Assembly: GCA_030672315.1 (NCBI GenBank)
Contig: DAOVGQ010000066.1
Span: 1-5,297, forward strand
Reading direction: 5' to 3'
Length of the DNA stretch: 5,297 nt
Origin: Candidatus Aenigmatarchaeota archaeon
GTDB lineage: Archaea; Aenigmatarchaeota; Aenigmatarchaeia; QMZP01
The notes below the pieces were generated by a model, which saw only the letters and a list, made by a program, of their open reading frames with translations, searched no databases and was not told the origin of the DNA. Positions 4,759 through 5,297 of the stretch are shown here, piece after piece (within the stretch, counting starts at the first letter, position 1; every line of letters begins with the position of its first letter). The position numbers were made by a program, and so were the translations under genes.

Positions 4759-4765
4759 AAAAGTG

Positions 4766-5297
4766 ATGTTAATGTATTCAGAGAATATAGAAAAGCTCTT
4801 CAACTGGGAATCCAACCCCTTTGTATTCCAGATACTTCCCGAGCTCTTTGTAGGTTACGGGAAGGAGACAGACTCCCTTGTCAACGGCCTGCAGAGCGGA
4901 AACAAGTTTTCCCTGGTTCTAGGTCCCACGGGTTCTGGCAAGACAACCATGATAAAATCCATCATAAGCAGGCTTACCAGTGAATTCGACCATGTGATTT
5001 ACCTCCCGAAGCCGCCCAGGGACCACACAGACTGGGTCTCGGTCTTTCATGACTTCACCAGACCAGGTCTCCTGAAATCAATATTCTCAAAAGGGGATGG
5101 CGTGAACATGTACAACCTCAGTGAAATAGTTAACAAGAGACTTTCCGGAAAGAAGGTCCTTCTGTTCATAGACGAGTGCCAGGAATCCTCTGTGGAGAGC
5201 ATGGAGTGGCTCCGGGCCCTTACAGACCACATACAGGACCTCTACATTGTAATGGCAGCGCTTCCTGTCTTTGAAAACACCCTGAAGTCAAGGCTTG
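4766..5297 (+). CDS. Cdc6/Orc1-like AAA+ P-loop ATPase, N-terminal part (runs off the edge)
   Basis: The visible 177 residues begin with a NWESNPFVFQILPELFVGYGKE segment (13-34), which resembles the NPF-x-F...P-lead of archaeal AAA ATPases. The Walker A motif is GPTGSGKT (53-60). Walker B is VLLFIDECQ (131-139), followed by a sensor-1-like strand YIVMAALPVF (160-169) and ENTLKSRL. This is the order seen in Orc1/Cdc6-like and ExeA/TniB-like AAA+ proteins. Sensor 1 lacks the usual polar residue: alanines stand where Asn, Ser or Thr is expected. The lid and any C-terminal DNA-binding domain lie beyond the window, so replication initiation, membrane-associated ATPase or mobile-element roles cannot be separated. 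The ATG at 4766 follows an in-frame TGA at 4754; GTG at 4763 and ATG at 4772 are alternatives. The gene diverges from thpR. Confidence 0.75.
   Translation, partial: MLMYSENIEKLFNWESNPFVFQILPELFVGYGKETDSLVNGLQSGNKFSLVLGPTGSGKTTMIKSIISRLTSEFDHVIYLPKPPRDHTDWVSVFHDFTRPGLLKSIFSKGDGVNMYNLSEIVNKRLSGKKVLLFIDECQESSVESMEWLRALTDHIQDLYIVMAALPVFENTLKSRL

Noticed and set aside
4483..4983. 166-codon plus-strand frame spanning the thpR start and the ATPase start
   Set aside because: It covers the divergent promoter region and overlaps thpR antisense and the ATPase in another frame, with no motif. The ATPase frame carries the Walker motifs.
1..5297. CRISPR array, rRNA or tRNA genes, integrase or transposase genes
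   Set aside because: No regularly spaced repeats, no conserved RNA gene segments and no recombinase motifs were seen on either strand.

Overview
The window looks archaeal. The protein families point that way: a single-domain Dph6-type diphthine-ammonia ligase, a Trm5-family tRNA methyltransferase, an M42 tetrahedral aminopeptidase, ThpR, a membrane-anchored OB-fold protein and a DUF5654-like membrane peptide. So do the upstream signals: TATA-like boxes about 25 bases before starts with almost no leader (lipoprotein, trm5, thpR), mixed with strong Shine-Dalgarno sites for internal operon genes. The lineage cannot be fixed from the sequence. A DPANN or related uncultivated archaeon is a guess based on DUF5654 and the Cdc6-like ATPase.

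Layout. Bases 1-600 are visibly more AT-rich than the rest and contain little core coding sequence: a possible gene tail (3-44), an 11-bp inverted repeat with a T-run (74-136), a 92-bp palindromic site built like an integron attC site (174-265), and a small cysteine-rich lipoprotein gene on the minus strand (285-560). Next comes a minus-strand housekeeping block: the DUF5654-like peptide (629-868), dph6 (937-1614) and trm5 (1611-2522). The trm5 and dph6 genes overlap by four bases. A short divergent promoter region (2523-2600) separates trm5 from a plus-strand M42 aminopeptidase (2601-3632). That gene converges on a minus-strand pair, thpR (4078-4641) followed by an OB-fold membrane protein (3697-4059). 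A second divergent region (4642-4765) precedes a plus-strand P-loop ATPase that runs off the right edge (4766-5297).

How the genes fit together. trm5 and dph6 both modify parts of the translation machinery that matter for reading-frame maintenance (tRNA position 37 and the diphthamide of aEF2) and appear to be co-transcribed and translationally coupled. ThpR acts on RNA 2',3'-cyclic phosphates and sits in a two-gene unit with the OB-fold protein. The aminopeptidase is a monocistronic peptide-recycling gene.

The most unusual part is the left 600 bases. A lone attC-like site next to a small cysteine-rich lipoprotein gene suggests a captured gene cassette in an archaeal chromosome. No integrase is visible in the window, so this is a hypothesis that needs a structural search for attC sites.
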